A stretch of 64,000 nt of DNA, from assembly GCA_001890945.1 (NCBI GenBank), contig MLAX01000002.1:372001-436000 (forward strand), in the 5' to 3' direction. The position numbers were made by a program, and so were the translations under genes. Below, piece by piece: positions 36,848 to 46,724 of this stretch. This stretch comes from Alphaproteobacteria bacterium AO1-B (GTDB taxonomy: Bacteria > Pseudomonadota > Alphaproteobacteria > Rhizobiales > Stappiaceae). Every line of letters starts with the position of its first letter. Position 1 is the first letter of the stretch. The notes beneath the pieces are model-generated. The model searched no databases. It worked only from the letters and a program-made list of their open reading frames with translations, and was not told where the DNA came from.

Positions 36848-37879
36848 ATGGACGCGATACTTCTTCAAATCTTGAACGGTCTGGACAAGGGGTCCGCATA
36901 TGCGCTGATCGCCCTTGGGCTGACCCTCATTTTCGGCACATTGGGCGTTGTCAACTTCGCCCACGGCGCGTTGTTCATGATCGGGGCCTTTTGCGCGGTC
37001 ACACTGAACCGTCTGCTGTCCGTGTCGTTCACCACCATCGACGATACCCGGACCGACTTCCTCGGGAACCCGCTGAAGGTTGACACACCTTATGTGGAAG
37101 CCTGGTTTGGCCCCGAGATGGGAGGCGCGATCATTGATTGGTCGGTGCCCCTCGCGATCCTGTTCTCAATTCCGATCATGGCCTTGGTCGGCCTGTTCAT
37201 GGAACGCGGCCTGATCAAGTACTTCTACAAGCGCCCGCATGCGGACCAGATCCTGGTGACCTTCGGCCTCGCGATCGTTCTTCAGGAAATCATCAAGTAT
37301 TTCTATGGTGCAAACCCGATCCCGACACCGGCTCCGGAAGTCTTCGCTGGCAGCTTTGATTTCGGTGCGATGATCGGCATGGACCCGAATGTCATCATCT
37401 ATCCATACTGGCGGATTGTTTACTTCCTGTTCGCCACAGTCATTATCGGCGGGGTCTTCGCCTTCCTCCAGTTCACAACCTTCGGCATGGTTGTTCGAGC
37501 GGGTATGGCGGACCGGCAAACTGTCGGATTGCTCGGGATTGATATCGACCGGCGCTTCACCATCATGTTCGCCCTTGCTGCGATCGTAGCAGGCCTTGCA
37601 GGCGTGATGTATGCCCCCATCAATTCGCCCAACTACCACATGGGGATGGACTTCCTTGTCCTCAGCTTCGTCGTGGTGGTTGTCGGCGGCATGGGCTCGC
37701 TGCCCGGGGCCGTCGCTGCTGGCTTCCTGCTCGGGATTCTCGAAAGCTTTGCGTCCATGGCGCAGGTCGTCGCCCTGCTGCCGGGCATCAACCAGATCAT
37801 CATCTATCTCGTTGCGATTGTGATCCTTCTCACCCGTCCGCGGGGACTGTTGGGCCGCAAGGGCGTAATGGAGAGCTAA
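36848..37879 (+). CDS. livH: ABC transporter permease, LivH type
   Basis: 343-residue inner-membrane permease. Seen: LNGLDKGSAYALIALGLTLIFGTLGVVNFAHG, the LivH signature, and AGLAGVMYAPI and GGMGSLPGAVAAGFLLGI near the end. An insert of hydrophilic sequence about residues 58-90 is longer than in short LivH proteins. First of four genes livHMGF downstream of the binding protein. Confidence 0.93.
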   Translation: MDAILLQILNGLDKGSAYALIALGLTLIFGTLGVVNFAHGALFMIGAFCAVTLNRLLSVSFTTIDDTRTDFLGNPLKVDTPYVEAWFGPEMGGAIIDWSVPLAILFSIPIMALVGLFMERGLIKYFYKRPHADQILVTFGLAIVLQEIIKYFYGANPIPTPAPEVFAGSFDFGAMIGMDPNVIIYPYWRIVYFLFATVIIGGVFAFLQFTTFGMVVRAGMADRQTVGLLGIDIDRRFTIMFALAAIVAGLAGVMYAPINSPNYHMGMDFLVLSFVVVVVGGMGSLPGAVAAGFLLGILESFASMAQVVALLPGINQIIIYLVAIVILLTRPRGLLGRKGVMES

Positions 37880-37882
37880 ATC

Positions 37883-39088
37883 ATGCTTGGACTTAACAAA
37901 AAAGACACGTCGCTCTTCATCCTCGTCTTGCTGCTGGTTGTATTTGCGCCGTTCCTTCTGAATCCTTTTCCGGAAAATTCAGAGCTCGCGCAATTCAACG
38001 CAGGCTATCCTGACCTGATGCAACGCTTCCTGATCTTCGGGATCTTCGCCATTGGCTTCAACATCCTCTTCGGCCTGACGGGTTACCTCAGCTTCGGTCA
38101 CGCCGCCTTCCTGGGCGTTGGTTCCTACGCTGGTGTCTGGATGATGAAGCTGCTGACCATGAACGTTCTGCCGGCCATCATTATCTCGGTGATCTTTGCC
38201 GGGCTGTTCTCAGTGATTGTCGGATACATTTCGCTGCGGCGTTCTGGCATCTACTTCTCGATCCTGACCCTCGCGTTCGCTCAGATGTCGTTCTCTCTGG
38301 CTTATTCGGTCCTCACCCCAATCACGGCCGGTGAAACCGGACTTCAGCTTGCGCTTGACGATCCGCGTATCCTTGGCGTGAGCCAGGTAGATGGGACCAT
38401 TCCGCTTGCCCACTTCTTTGGGATAGACATGCGCGACAGTTTTGAATTGGCCGTTGGCGGGTGGTTGTTCACGTTCAATGCGGGCTACTACCTCTGCGCT
38501 GTCGTGATGATGATCGCTTTCTATATCGCGATCCGGATTTTCCGCTCGCCCTTCGGCATGATGCTGCGCGCGGTGAAGTCCAACCAGCAACGTATGAATT
38601 TCACGGGTCTGAACTCTAAGCCTTATACACTTGCTGCCTTTGTCATCTCTGGGATGTATGCCGGTTTGGCTGGTGGTCTTATGGTGGCGATGGATCCGCT
38701 TGCAGGTGCGGAGCGCATGCAGTGGACAGCGTCTGGTGAGGTCGTCCTGATGACGATCCTCGGCGGTGCAGGCACCTTGATTGGTCCGGTCCTTGGAGCT
38801 GGTTTCATCAAGTATCTGGAAAACATCTTTTCCAAGATCAACGACAACATTCTCTACGAGTGGTTCTCCGGTCTTCCGGAAGGCATCGCTGACTTCCTGG
38901 TGTTCGTCATCCACCCGTTCATCGGCAAGGGCTGGCACCTGACGCTCGGCATCATGTTCATGCTGATCGTTATCTTCCTGCCGGGTGGCATCATGGAAGG
39001 TCTTGAGAGGATCGGGCGGCTGTTCAAGCGCAAGTCGTCCCCCGCGAAAGGCTCTGGTGCCAAACCATCCGCCGCGCCAGCTGAATAA
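37883..39088 (+). CDS. livM: ABC transporter permease, LivM type
   Basis: 401 residues, about nine hydrophobic segments. Seen: [26 protein letters not shown], the LivM motif, and [20 protein letters not shown]. The gene starts 3 bp after livH. The C-terminal 25 residues are a charged Ser/Ala/Lys-rich tail. Confidence 0.94.
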   Translation: MLGLNKKDTSLFILVLLLVVFAPFLLNPFPENSELAQFNAGYPDLMQRFLIFGIFAIGFNILFGLTGYLSFGHAAFLGVGSYAGVWMMKLLTMNVLPAIIISVIFAGLFSVIVGYISLRRSGIYFSILTLAFAQMSFSLAYSVLTPITAGETGLQLALDDPRILGVSQVDGTIPLAHFFGIDMRDSFELAVGGWLFTFNAGYYLCAVVMMIAFYIAIRIFRSPFGMMLRAVKSNQQRMNFTGLNSKPYTLAAFVISGMYAGLAGGLMVAMDPLAGAERMQWTASGEVVLMTILGGAGTLIGPVLGAGFIKYLENIFSKINDNILYEWFSGLPEGIADFLVFVIHPFIGKGWHLTLGIMFMLIVIFLPGGIMEGLERIGRLFKRKSSPAKGSGAKPSAAPAE

Positions 39089-39099
39089 GGTGATTTGAT

Positions 39100-39855
39100 A
39101 TGGAAATCCTCAAAGTCGAGGGCGTAAACAAGTCGTTTGGCGGACTTCGGGCTCTCAACAACGTTAACTTCAGTGTGGAAGAAGGCACCGTCCATGCGAT
39201 CATCGGTCCGAACGGAGCCGGTAAGTCGACCTTCCTCAACTGCATGATCGGGCGTCTGGCTCCAGATACCGGAACCGTGATGTTCGGGGACATTTCTCTG
39301 ACCGGCATGAAACCGCACGAGATCAACCAGGTTGGTGTGTCGCGCGTGTTCCAGACACCGGAAATTTTCGGCGATCTGACCCTGATGGAAAACATCATGA
39401 TCCCGGCACTTGCCAAGCGGGACGGGGAGTTTGCACTCCACGCGTTTGCGCGGGTGGATCAAGATGCCGAGATTCGGGACAAGGCCATGCATATGCTGGA
39501 AGATGTCGGTCTCGCCGAAAAGCGTGACATCACAGCGAGCTCCTTATCGCGTGGTGACAAACGCCGGCTGGAGCTTGCGATGTGCTTGTCACAGGATCCG
39601 AAACTTCTGCTTCTGGACGAGCCGACAGCTGGCATGTCCCGGGCAGATACCAACAACACCATCGATCTTTTGAAACGCATCGGTGACCGCGGCATTACCA
39701 AGGTGGTCATCGAGCACGACATGCACGTTGTGTTCTCGCTGGCCGAAAAGGTTTCCGTTCTGGCGCAAGGGGCGATCATCGCCGAAGGCAAGCCAGAAGA
39801 CATCAAGGGAGATCCGAAAGTTCAGGAAGCCTATCTCGGAGGAGCGCACCTGTGA
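39100..39855 (+). CDS. livG: ABC transporter ATP-binding protein, LivG type
   Basis: 251-residue ATPase. Walker A GPNGAGKST near residue 35, signature region SSLSRGDKRRLELA (LSRGD in place of LSGGQ), Walker B LLLLDEPTAGM, and H-loop EHDMHVVF. Overlaps livF by 4 bp. Confidence 0.94.
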   Translation: MEILKVEGVNKSFGGLRALNNVNFSVEEGTVHAIIGPNGAGKSTFLNCMIGRLAPDTGTVMFGDISLTGMKPHEINQVGVSRVFQTPEIFGDLTLMENIMIPALAKRDGEFALHAFARVDQDAEIRDKAMHMLEDVGLAEKRDITASSLSRGDKRRLELAMCLSQDPKLLLLDEPTAGMSRADTNNTIDLLKRIGDRGITKVVIEHDMHVVFSLAEKVSVLAQGAIIAEGKPEDIKGDPKVQEAYLGGAHL

Positions 39856-40631
39856 CCATTCTTGAAGACCAATTCGCCGGCAAAACGGCGCCGGCTGTTC
39901 CGCCAAAGAAAGCCCGCGGTGGTGCTCCGGCCTTCTTTTCTGCCTGGGACCTTCACGGCTACTACGGCGAGAGTTACATCGTGCAGGGCGTCAGCTTCGA
40001 CGTGCGCGAAGGCGAGATCCTTGCTCTTCTTGGCCGGAACGGTGCGGGTAAGACCTCGACCTTGAGGACGATCGCCCGCATGGACGACCCCGCGCTCACC
40101 CACGGGGAAATTTGGCTCGACCACAAGCCTCTGCATGAAATGAAGAGCTTTCAGGCCGCTCAAAACGGGGTCGGCCTGGTGCCAGAGGACCGCTGCATCA
40201 TTCCTGGCCTTACGGTTCAGGAGAACCTGGAGCTGTCTCAGATTGCAGAGCCCAAGGGCTGGTCGATCGAGCGGATCTATGAGCATTTTCCGCGGCTTGC
40301 AGAGCGGCGCAACCAGGAAGGCACCACCATGTCCGGTGGTGAGCAGCAAATGCTTGCAGTTGCCCGTATTCTGGCACGGGACATCAAGCTCCTGTTGCTG
40401 GATGAGCCCTATGAAGGCTTGGCGCCGGTTATCGTCCAGGAAATCGAGCGCATTCTGGAAGGCGTGAAGGATCTCGGCATGACAACCATCATCGTTGAGC
40501 AGAACGCCATCGCGGCGCTCCACTTGGCGGACAGGGCGGTAATCCTCGACATGGGTGAGGTTGTTTTTGACGGCACGGCGCAAGAGGTGCTGGACAACGC
40601 AGAGCTCCGACAGGAGTATCTCGCGATCTAA
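39852..40631 (+). CDS. livF: ABC transporter ATP-binding protein, LivF type
   Basis: 259-residue partner ATPase. Walker A GRNGAGKTS near residue 63, signature MSGGEQQMLAVARIL, Walker B LLLLDEPYEGLAP, EQNAIAAL. It has an N-terminal extension of about 30 polar residues compared with standard LivF. Last gene, followed by a strong terminator. Confidence 0.94.
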   Translation: MTILEDQFAGKTAPAVPPKKARGGAPAFFSAWDLHGYYGESYIVQGVSFDVREGEILALLGRNGAGKTSTLRTIARMDDPALTHGEIWLDHKPLHEMKSFQAAQNGVGLVPEDRCIIPGLTVQENLELSQIAEPKGWSIERIYEHFPRLAERRNQEGTTMSGGEQQMLAVARILARDIKLLLLDEPYEGLAPVIVQEIERILEGVKDLGMTTIIVEQNAIAALHLADRAVILDMGEVVFDGTAQEVLDNAELRQEYLAI

Positions 40632-40657
40632 AGCTGCCAGAATATTGGATGATTAAG

Positions 40658-40683
40658 GGCCGGCGTTCGCGCCGGCCTTTTTT
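40658..40683 (+). terminator. Rho-independent terminator of the liv operon
   Basis: Perfect stem GGCCGGCG (40658-40665) and CGCCGGCC (40670-40677) around a TTCG tetraloop, then T6. Confidence 0.92.
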
Positions 40684-40758
40684 GTTCGGTTGTCCGACCA
40701 GCAGCGCCGCTTATAGTTGGCGCAATATTTGATTGATTCTGCGGGCTGGGGCGGCGGG

Positions 40759-41856
40759 ATGTCCATCTTACGATCAGAACTTCCGAGCCTCGTCGGGTTC
40801 CTTGCCTTTGCCGCCTTCAAGCTGCTTGGCGATGGTCTGAAACCAGCCGCAGTTGGCACGTTTGGCAGCCTGATCCTGCTCGCGCTGATTTTTGTCGTGG
40901 TGATGTGGTGCGCCTTTTCCGTCGTGCGCCATGCTGAAGGCTTGGCGACACTGTTCGGCGAACCATACGGGACCTTGATCCTGACACTGGCTGTGATCGG
41001 CATCGAGGTGGCTCTGATCGTTGCGATTATGCTGTCCGGCGATGCGGTTCCGACCATGGCGCGGGATACAATGTTCTCAGTCGTGATGATCGTCCTGAAC
41101 GGTTTGGTTGGGCTTTGTCTGTTGCTTGGCGGCCTAAAGCACCGCAACCAAACCTATAATCTTCAAGGCGCGAACGCGTTTTTGTCTGTACTTGTGCCGC
41201 TCGCAATATTTGCACTGGTGTTGCCGCGCATCACGCATTCCGCTCCAGGTGGTGAACTGTCGCCGCTTCAAGTCGGCTTTGAAATCGCGATGTCTGTAAT
41301 TCTCTATGGCGTTTTCCTGGCCATACAGACCGTGACTCACAGCGACATCTTCCGCCAACCGGATAGTGCCGGTCACGATGAACATCATGGTGTGGTTGTC
41401 CGGACCGTTCCGTTTCATGTGATTGGGCTTTTCGGCGCGCTTTTGCCGATCATACTCCTGTCAAAGAGTTTGGCACTTTACGTTGATTTCGGAATTGCCG
41501 CTGTCGGCGCGCCGATCGCTTTTAGCGGTTTCATTGTCGCTGCACTTGTTTTGATGCCGGAGGGAATGAGTGCGGTGCAGGCCGCGCGGGACAACATGCT
41601 TCAGCGGGCCGTCAATATCTGTCTCGGCTCGGCGGTGGCAACGATTGGTTTGACTGTGCCCGCTGTCTTGATTGTCGGATGGTGGACCGGCTTGCGGGTT
41701 GAACTTGGCCTGGAAACGACCGAGATCATCATGTTGGTGCTGACCCTGTTTGTGAGCCTTTTGACCTTCGGCAGCCGCACGACGAACTACCTCCAAGGCG
41801 CTGTCCATCTTGCCTTGTTCGCAGCCTATATCATGCTGATCTTCGATCTTTCGTGA
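40759..41856 (+). CDS. Cation/proton antiporter, ChaA / y4hA-like
   Basis: Calcium/cation antiporter superfamily protein of about 365 residues with some eleven hydrophobic segments. The two alpha repeats are visible: GEPYGTLILTLAVIGIEVALI in the first half and PEGMSAVQAARDNMLQRAVNICLGSAVATIGLT in the second, both with acidic ion ligands. The frame opens at a TTG at 40717; the ATG at 40759 is more likely. Likely exports Ca2+, Na+ or K+ for protons. Confidence 0.85.
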   Translation: MSILRSELPSLVGFLAFAAFKLLGDGLKPAAVGTFGSLILLALIFVVVMWCAFSVVRHAEGLATLFGEPYGTLILTLAVIGIEVALIVAIMLSGDAVPTMARDTMFSVVMIVLNGLVGLCLLLGGLKHRNQTYNLQGANAFLSVLVPLAIFALVLPRITHSAPGGELSPLQVGFEIAMSVILYGVFLAIQTVTHSDIFRQPDSAGHDEHHGVVVRTVPFHVIGLFGALLPIILLSKSLALYVDFGIAAVGAPIAFSGFIVAALVLMPEGMSAVQAARDNMLQRAVNICLGSAVATIGLTVPAVLIVGWWTGLRVELGLETTEIIMLVLTLFVSLLTFGSRTTNYLQGAVHLALFAAYIMLIFDLS

Positions 41857-41967
41857 AACGCAGACCAACTGGCTACTGACTTCAGTCAAGTGGTGGTTGG
41901 ACCGCCGCCGCAAATATGATTTCCTGAGCGCAGTTTCTGTTTCCAATCCCCTTGATTCCGGTTGCCT

Positions 41968-42912
41968 ATGCTGCTCCTTTCTGAAGACCAAACCCGTCAC
42001 GCGCTGCCATTTCCTGCTCTGATCGACGCTCTGGAAGAGATTTTCCGTTCTGGTTGTGTGATGCCGACCCGTCACCACCACGATATGGAAATGTCGGGAG
42101 AACCCGACGCGACCATGCTCTTGATGCCGGCGTGGGTGCCAGGTGAATACGCCGGGGTAAAGGTGGTCAACGTCATGCCGGGGAACTCTGCGCGGGGATT
42201 GCCGGCAGTGGCGGCGCAGTATCTTCTGTCTTCCGCCAAGACCGGCGAAATGCTGGCTCTGATTGACGGGGGCGAATTGACTGCCCGACGGACGGCGGCG
42301 GCATCTGCGCTCGCAGCCAAATATCTTGCGCGGGAAGACGCCAGTCATTTGCTGATTGTCGGCACAGGTCGTCTTGCCCCAAATCTCGTGGCCGCGCATA
42401 TGGCGGCTCGGCCGATCAAGCAGGTGACAATCTGGGGCCGTTCGAAGGAAAAGGCCGCTGAACTTGCGCGCCATGTTGGCGCGACCTATCCGGTTTCTGT
42501 GACCGTGGCCGGTCATCTGGAGGATGTTCTCGGCAAGGCGGATATCATTAGCGCTGCGACACTTTCCAACGAACCGCTGATCAAAGGCGCCCTCATTAAA
42601 CCGGGCGCTCATGTCGATTTGGTTGGCGCGTTCAAGCCGTCCATGCGGGAAAGCGATGACGACCTGGTCCAACGCGCGGACCTCTATGTCGATACAAGAG
42701 ATGGCTGCCTTGTGGAAGGCGGTGACGTGGTCCAGCCCCTACAGGCCGGTGTGATTACACCGGAGGACATCAAGGCCGACCTATACGACTTGTGCCGAGG
42801 TACTCATCCAGGACGACAGTCTGATGATGCGGTGACTTTCTTCAAATCGGTGGGAGCGGCGTTGGAAGACCTTGCGGGCGCCATGCTCGCCTATGAGACG
42901 GCGCGCAAATAG
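41968..42912 (+). CDS. Ornithine cyclodeaminase / mu-crystallin family protein
   Basis: NAD(P)-dependent enzyme of 314 residues. Seen: GGELTARRTAAASALAAKYL substrate region and LIVGTGRLAPNLVAAHMAAR, the dinucleotide loop, then DLVGAFKPSMRE. The family includes ornithine cyclodeaminase, ketimine reductase and alanine dehydrogenase-like enzymes; which reaction is used here is open. Confidence 0.88.
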   Translation: MLLLSEDQTRHALPFPALIDALEEIFRSGCVMPTRHHHDMEMSGEPDATMLLMPAWVPGEYAGVKVVNVMPGNSARGLPAVAAQYLLSSAKTGEMLALIDGGELTARRTAAASALAAKYLAREDASHLLIVGTGRLAPNLVAAHMAARPIKQVTIWGRSKEKAAELARHVGATYPVSVTVAGHLEDVLGKADIISAATLSNEPLIKGALIKPGAHVDLVGAFKPSMRESDDDLVQRADLYVDTRDGCLVEGGDVVQPLQAGVITPEDIKADLYDLCRGTHPGRQSDDAVTFFKSVGAALEDLAGAMLAYETARK

Positions 42913-42914
42913 AT

Positions 42915-43766
42915 TTATCCAAGTTCAAAGGTGGTGATGCCAAACTTCTGATCGAGCGGCAGGTCGGGAGCCGGGCCCTTGTACATTCGGAACGTTTCGA
43001 ATTCCGGTGACAGCTCGTATTTCTCAGCGAGCAAGAGGGCAGCCGCATTCGGTTCCGGGATGTCCAGAATGATGGTCTGGCCTTTCACTTGACCGGCGAG
43101 GGCGCGGAACAATGTGTCTGCAATGTCTGGAGTATCTGCGAACAAAGGCCCGATCTTGAACCCTTCCAGACATTGACGCAGCACTCCATACCCTTGAACT
43201 TCGCCGTTTTCGACAAAGGCAAAACCTCGTCGGGTTTGGGCCGTGGGGGCGGTCCAAAGTTTCAGGAAGTCTGTTCTCTCATCCGGGAAAAACTTCCGGT
43301 CGTAGTCAAGAACGGACGGAAACAGGCCCAGGCCAAGTGGTGTGAGCCGGGAATCCATGGGGGTGTCGCACATGGAAATGCCCGCGTAGCGCACGTTCCG
43401 GTAGACCGGTTTGAACCCATGCTTTGCGTAGCGCGGCGTCTGTTCTTTCACCGCATCCAGACCGATGGTTCGGCCATCAAGATAGGTCATTGCGTGATCC
43501 CAGACCAATTGTCCATGTCCCTTGGAACGGTGCTTCGGGTGCGTGATGAACAGGCCAATGAAGCCGAAACCATCACCGTAACGAACACCGGAGATGACTG
43601 TGACAAGTTCCCCATCGATTTCGCCGGCGAAAAAACCGGAGCGATCCGCCTCCAAAAAAGCCAAGCCATCTTCATGACCCGGGTTCCAACCTTCGTTCGC
43701 GGCCCAGTCGATTGCGGTCTGGATATCCTCGGCGTTCAAGTTTCTTATGTTCAATTGGACCGCCAT
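42915..43766 (-). CDS. GNAT family N-acetyltransferase with C-terminal extra domain
   Basis: 283 residues from the ATG at 43766, chosen for the GGAGG ribosome site. N-terminal GNAT domain (FIGLFITHPKHRSKGHGQLVWDHAM, CoA loop) and a C-terminal region LPLDQKFGITTFELG typical of the larger YitH-like acetyltransferases with a second GNAT-like lobe. Convergent with the cyclodeaminase-family gene, 2 bp between stops. Confidence 0.85.
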   Translation of the reverse strand: MAVQLNIRNLNAEDIQTAIDWAANEGWNPGHEDGLAFLEADRSGFFAGEIDGELVTVISGVRYGDGFGFIGLFITHPKHRSKGHGQLVWDHAMTYLDGRTIGLDAVKEQTPRYAKHGFKPVYRNVRYAGISMCDTPMDSRLTPLGLGLFPSVLDYDRKFFPDERTDFLKLWTAPTAQTRRGFAFVENGEVQGYGVLRQCLEGFKIGPLFADTPDIADTLFRALAGQVKGQTIILDIPEPNAAALLLAEKYELSPEFETFRMYKGPAPDLPLDQKFGITTFELG

Positions 43767-44031
43767 GGTGCCTCCGAAGCGTGCGCGATTTGTTGGACTG
43801 ACAAGACCATAAAATGAGTCGATCACGGCTCAAAATTGACATTGAGCGGATAGCTGCCGCGAAAAGACAGAAATCCCGTCGCAATTTTACCAAGTAATTT
43901 CCTGATGTTGCAGCCGGTCCGGTGTTTTTGTGACCAAGACCACATGTCTGGCGCCGTCCGGTGCTATAATCCATTCAAACAAACGGCTGCGATCCTGCGC
44001 CGTATTGTGCGTGATTTTTCAGGAGACCGTC

Positions 44032-44709
44032 ATGAAGACCGCGTTTGGTTTCTTCTCACTCTATCCGAAATCCATGGCTGCTGGTTTGGCCGCGGCCGGT
44101 ATTGTGGCAAGTGCCGGCGCTGGTTTTGCCGAGCCCTTGGCCCTCGTTTTGGACAAGTCAAAGGCTGTCGCTTTTCCAGCATTCAGCGAACTCTCAGCCG
44201 GAGATGTTGTCGAACTTGGCAATTCCGGACACATTGACCTCCTCGACTACAGCGCGTGCCGTGAGGTGCGGATAACCGCCGGCCGCGTGGTCTTCACGTC
44301 CACCGGATACGAAGTCGATGGGGGAGAAGAGAAAGAACTACGGGCCGGCAACTGCCTGCAGGCGGACAGCGGAACGGATCCGGACACTGCTGACAAGGGC
44401 CTGACCGTCACACTTCGCAGCATCAAGGCGGCCAACAAAACAGCAGCCTCTCTGATGCTCCGTTTCGACGACCAGCTGAAGACTGAATATGACAGTGTGT
44501 TCGTATCCTTTGAAGGCGGTGAACCGAAGCGGTTCGAACTCGGTGAGAATGTCTTGACAGATATGCCGGTCCGCGATGAGGAGACCGACAAAATCGACGT
44601 GCAGCTCTTCTTGCAGAGCAGCACGGCCGACGGTGAAGTTGTCATGCGGGAGTTCACGATCGATCCGGCGACTGTTGGACGGAAGACGGCTGTCGTAGTT
44701 GTAAAATGA
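44032..44709 (+). CDS. Secreted protein coupled to the CHASE2 cyclase
   Basis: 225 residues. The start at 44032 has AGGAG upstream and opens a signal peptide (MKTAFGFF, hydrophobic Ala/Gly core, cut after GFA). The mature part is acidic, mostly beta-like, and not recognised; it contains two cysteines about 70 residues apart that could form a disulphide. The stop overlaps the cyclase start as ATGA, so the two are made together. It may be the periplasmic partner of the CHASE2 sensor domain; this is inference. A consensus TATAAT at 43965 could be its -10. Confidence 0.7.
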   Translation: MKTAFGFFSLYPKSMAAGLAAAGIVASAGAGFAEPLALVLDKSKAVAFPAFSELSAGDVVELGNSGHIDLLDYSACREVRITAGRVVFTSTGYEVDGGEEKELRAGNCLQADSGTDPDTADKGLTVTLRSIKAANKTAASLMLRFDDQLKTEYDSVFVSFEGGEPKRFELGENVLTDMPVRDEETDKIDVQLFLQSSTADGEVVMREFTIDPATVGRKTAVVVVK

Positions 44710-46643
44710 CGGCGGGGCGTCCGTTTTCAGTCCAATTACTTGGCCGCAAACGGCTGACTGCTGTAATCGCGTTTCTGGCACTTGCTGCCGGAACGGTGCT
44801 TGGTCTTGGCGCCCAAAACGCCATTTGGGAAGGCTGGTTTGTCGATCGGCTTTTTCAGGCCAAGTCACTGTTATCTCAAAAAGAAAAGAACCGGCGCGCA
44901 CCGGTGGCCGTTGTCGGGCTTGATCAGGTGTCTTTGAATTCCGACCGGCTGGCGACCGTCCCTCGTGTTTTCATGAGCCCTGTATTGGCAACGGCAGGGC
45001 AGGCGGTTCTGGACGCTGGTGCGACAGGCGTCGGCTATGATTTCGTATTTGCCTTTAGCGCCGATTCTTTTGCTGATCCCAACACCGGCGAGGAGCGCCT
45101 GCGCGGCTTTGACCGGCCGTTCCTCAGGTTTCTTTATCAGAACCGCGGTAAGGTCTTTGTGTCGCGCACAAGCACAGGTGTGCCTCACCGTGCTATTTCC
45201 GCCGCCGCCGGCACGTCCGGCGTCCGCTTTGCCGAAGTTACCCCCGATACGGATGGCGTCGTCCGCCGACACACGCCAGAGCTTCCGCTCATCGACTCTC
45301 CCTTGTTGATTGATGCCTTGTTGGCGAGCGCGGACGCCTCCATCTCGACAAGTTACACGATGATCCCGGAACATCGGCTTGCGTCATCAATACCGTATCT
45401 GTCCTTGATTGATTTGCTGGCGCTGACCGAAACAGAAGCGGGTAGGGCGCAAATCAAGGCGTTTTCTGAAGGGCGGGTGATCCTGTTCGGCAGCACCATG
45501 CCAAATGAGGACGAACATCTATATTCTGACCGGTTTTTGCCGCAACTGGTCGCCGATATTGCTGAAACGGGTGAGAGTGGCCGTCCTGGGGTCCGGCATG
45601 CGACTGCCGGTGTTTTTGTTTTGGCCGACATGGTCGGAGCAGCTTTGTCAGGCCGCATTGCCCTGGATCCGCCAGTTGGCACTCTGGCACTGCTGGCCTG
45701 TGTCTTTGCGGTCGCCGGAACTGCGGCGGGCCTGCTTCTTCCCTTGTCGATTTTGCCTGTGGTCGCCGTTGGTGGCATCTCGGTTGCGTTCGGCATCAGC
45801 CTCATTGGTTTGCAATCGGGCTATCTGATTGCGCCGGGTGTTGCCCCTGTGGCTGTGATAGCGTCCATGATTGTCGCAGCGATTGGTAAGGTCGGTGTTT
45901 TACAACGGCGGCAACGATCCCTGGTCAACCTGTTCGGTCACTATCTGTCCGAGGATGTGATCAAGCAAATGGCGGATTCCGAGGAACTTCCAGCCCTTGG
46001 GGGGGAAACGCGTCACGTGGTCGTGGCGTTTCTCGACATCGTCGGCTTTACAAAAATGTCGGAAAAACTGCCCGATCACGAGGTGGTTCGGGTGGTCAAC
46101 ACCTGTTTTGACATGATCGGGCAGGTCATTACCAAGCATGGCGGTTACATCGACAAATACATCGGCGATGCCATCATGGCTGTCTGGAACGCGCCGAATA
46201 CGGTCGAAAATCCCGAACAAGCGGCTGTCGACGCCTCTCGTGAGATCATTGCCCTGCTGGATGAGATCCGAAAACAAACGGGCCAGGACAGCCTTGATCT
46301 TCGCATTGCCTTGAATGCCGGTCCTGTGCTTGTTGGAGACATTGGCGGAGAACACCGGCGCTCCTTTACCGTTATGGGCACCACCGTCAACACGGCCAGC
46401 CGGATCGAGAGCGTCGCGAAGGACAGGAAGGTTCGGCTGGCGTTCAGCGACCCGGTGGCCTCCAATCTGGAAAATGGATATCCGGTCAAGAACATCTGGA
46501 GCGGCAGATTGCGCGGCCTCAGCCACGACACTCACGTTTTCACTGTGGATGACCCTGCGGTGTTCATGGAGGGGGCCAGTGCTCAGCTTCCGGCAAACGG
46601 CGAAAATCAAAAAGCCTCCAATCTGGTCAAGTTTTCCAGCTAG
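44706..46643 (+). CDS. CHASE2-domain class III adenylate/guanylate cyclase
   Basis: Membrane sensor making cyclic AMP (or GMP). 645 residues: N-terminal helix about 15-35, extracytoplasmic CHASE2 domain about 40-310, three helices about 325-400, and the cyclase domain about 430-610. Both metal aspartates are present (AFLDIVGFT near 443, YIGDAIMAVW near 488) with the transition-state pair NTASR. An active homodimeric cyclase is expected. Coupled to the secreted protein gene upstream. Its product could feed the CRP-like sites found in the nearby T6SS gaps. Confidence 0.92.
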   Translation: MTAGRPFSVQLLGRKRLTAVIAFLALAAGTVLGLGAQNAIWEGWFVDRLFQAKSLLSQKEKNRRAPVAVVGLDQVSLNSDRLATVPRVFMSPVLATAGQAVLDAGATGVGYDFVFAFSADSFADPNTGEERLRGFDRPFLRFLYQNRGKVFVSRTSTGVPHRAISAAAGTSGVRFAEVTPDTDGVVRRHTPELPLIDSPLLIDALLASADASISTSYTMIPEHRLASSIPYLSLIDLLALTETEAGRAQIKAFSEGRVILFGSTMPNEDEHLYSDRFLPQLVADIAETGESGRPGVRHATAGVFVLADMVGAALSGRIALDPPVGTLALLACVFAVAGTAAGLLLPLSILPVVAVGGISVAFGISLIGLQSGYLIAPGVAPVAVIASMIVAAIGKVGVLQRRQRSLVNLFGHYLSEDVIKQMADSEELPALGGETRHVVVAFLDIVGFTKMSEKLPDHEVVRVVNTCFDMIGQVITKHGGYIDKYIGDAIMAVWNAPNTVENPEQAAVDASREIIALLDEIRKQTGQDSLDLRIALNAGPVLVGDIGGEHRRSFTVMGTTVNTASRIESVAKDRKVRLAFSDPVASNLENGYPVKNIWSGRLRGLSHDTHVFTVDDPAVFMEGASAQLPANGENQKASNLVKFSS

Positions 46644-46724
46644 TTCCTTTGAAAACTGGTTTCGATAGGGCATCCTTTTAAGAAACGCGCTTTGGATATT
46701 CGAAGGCCATACCAGTGAGGCTGT

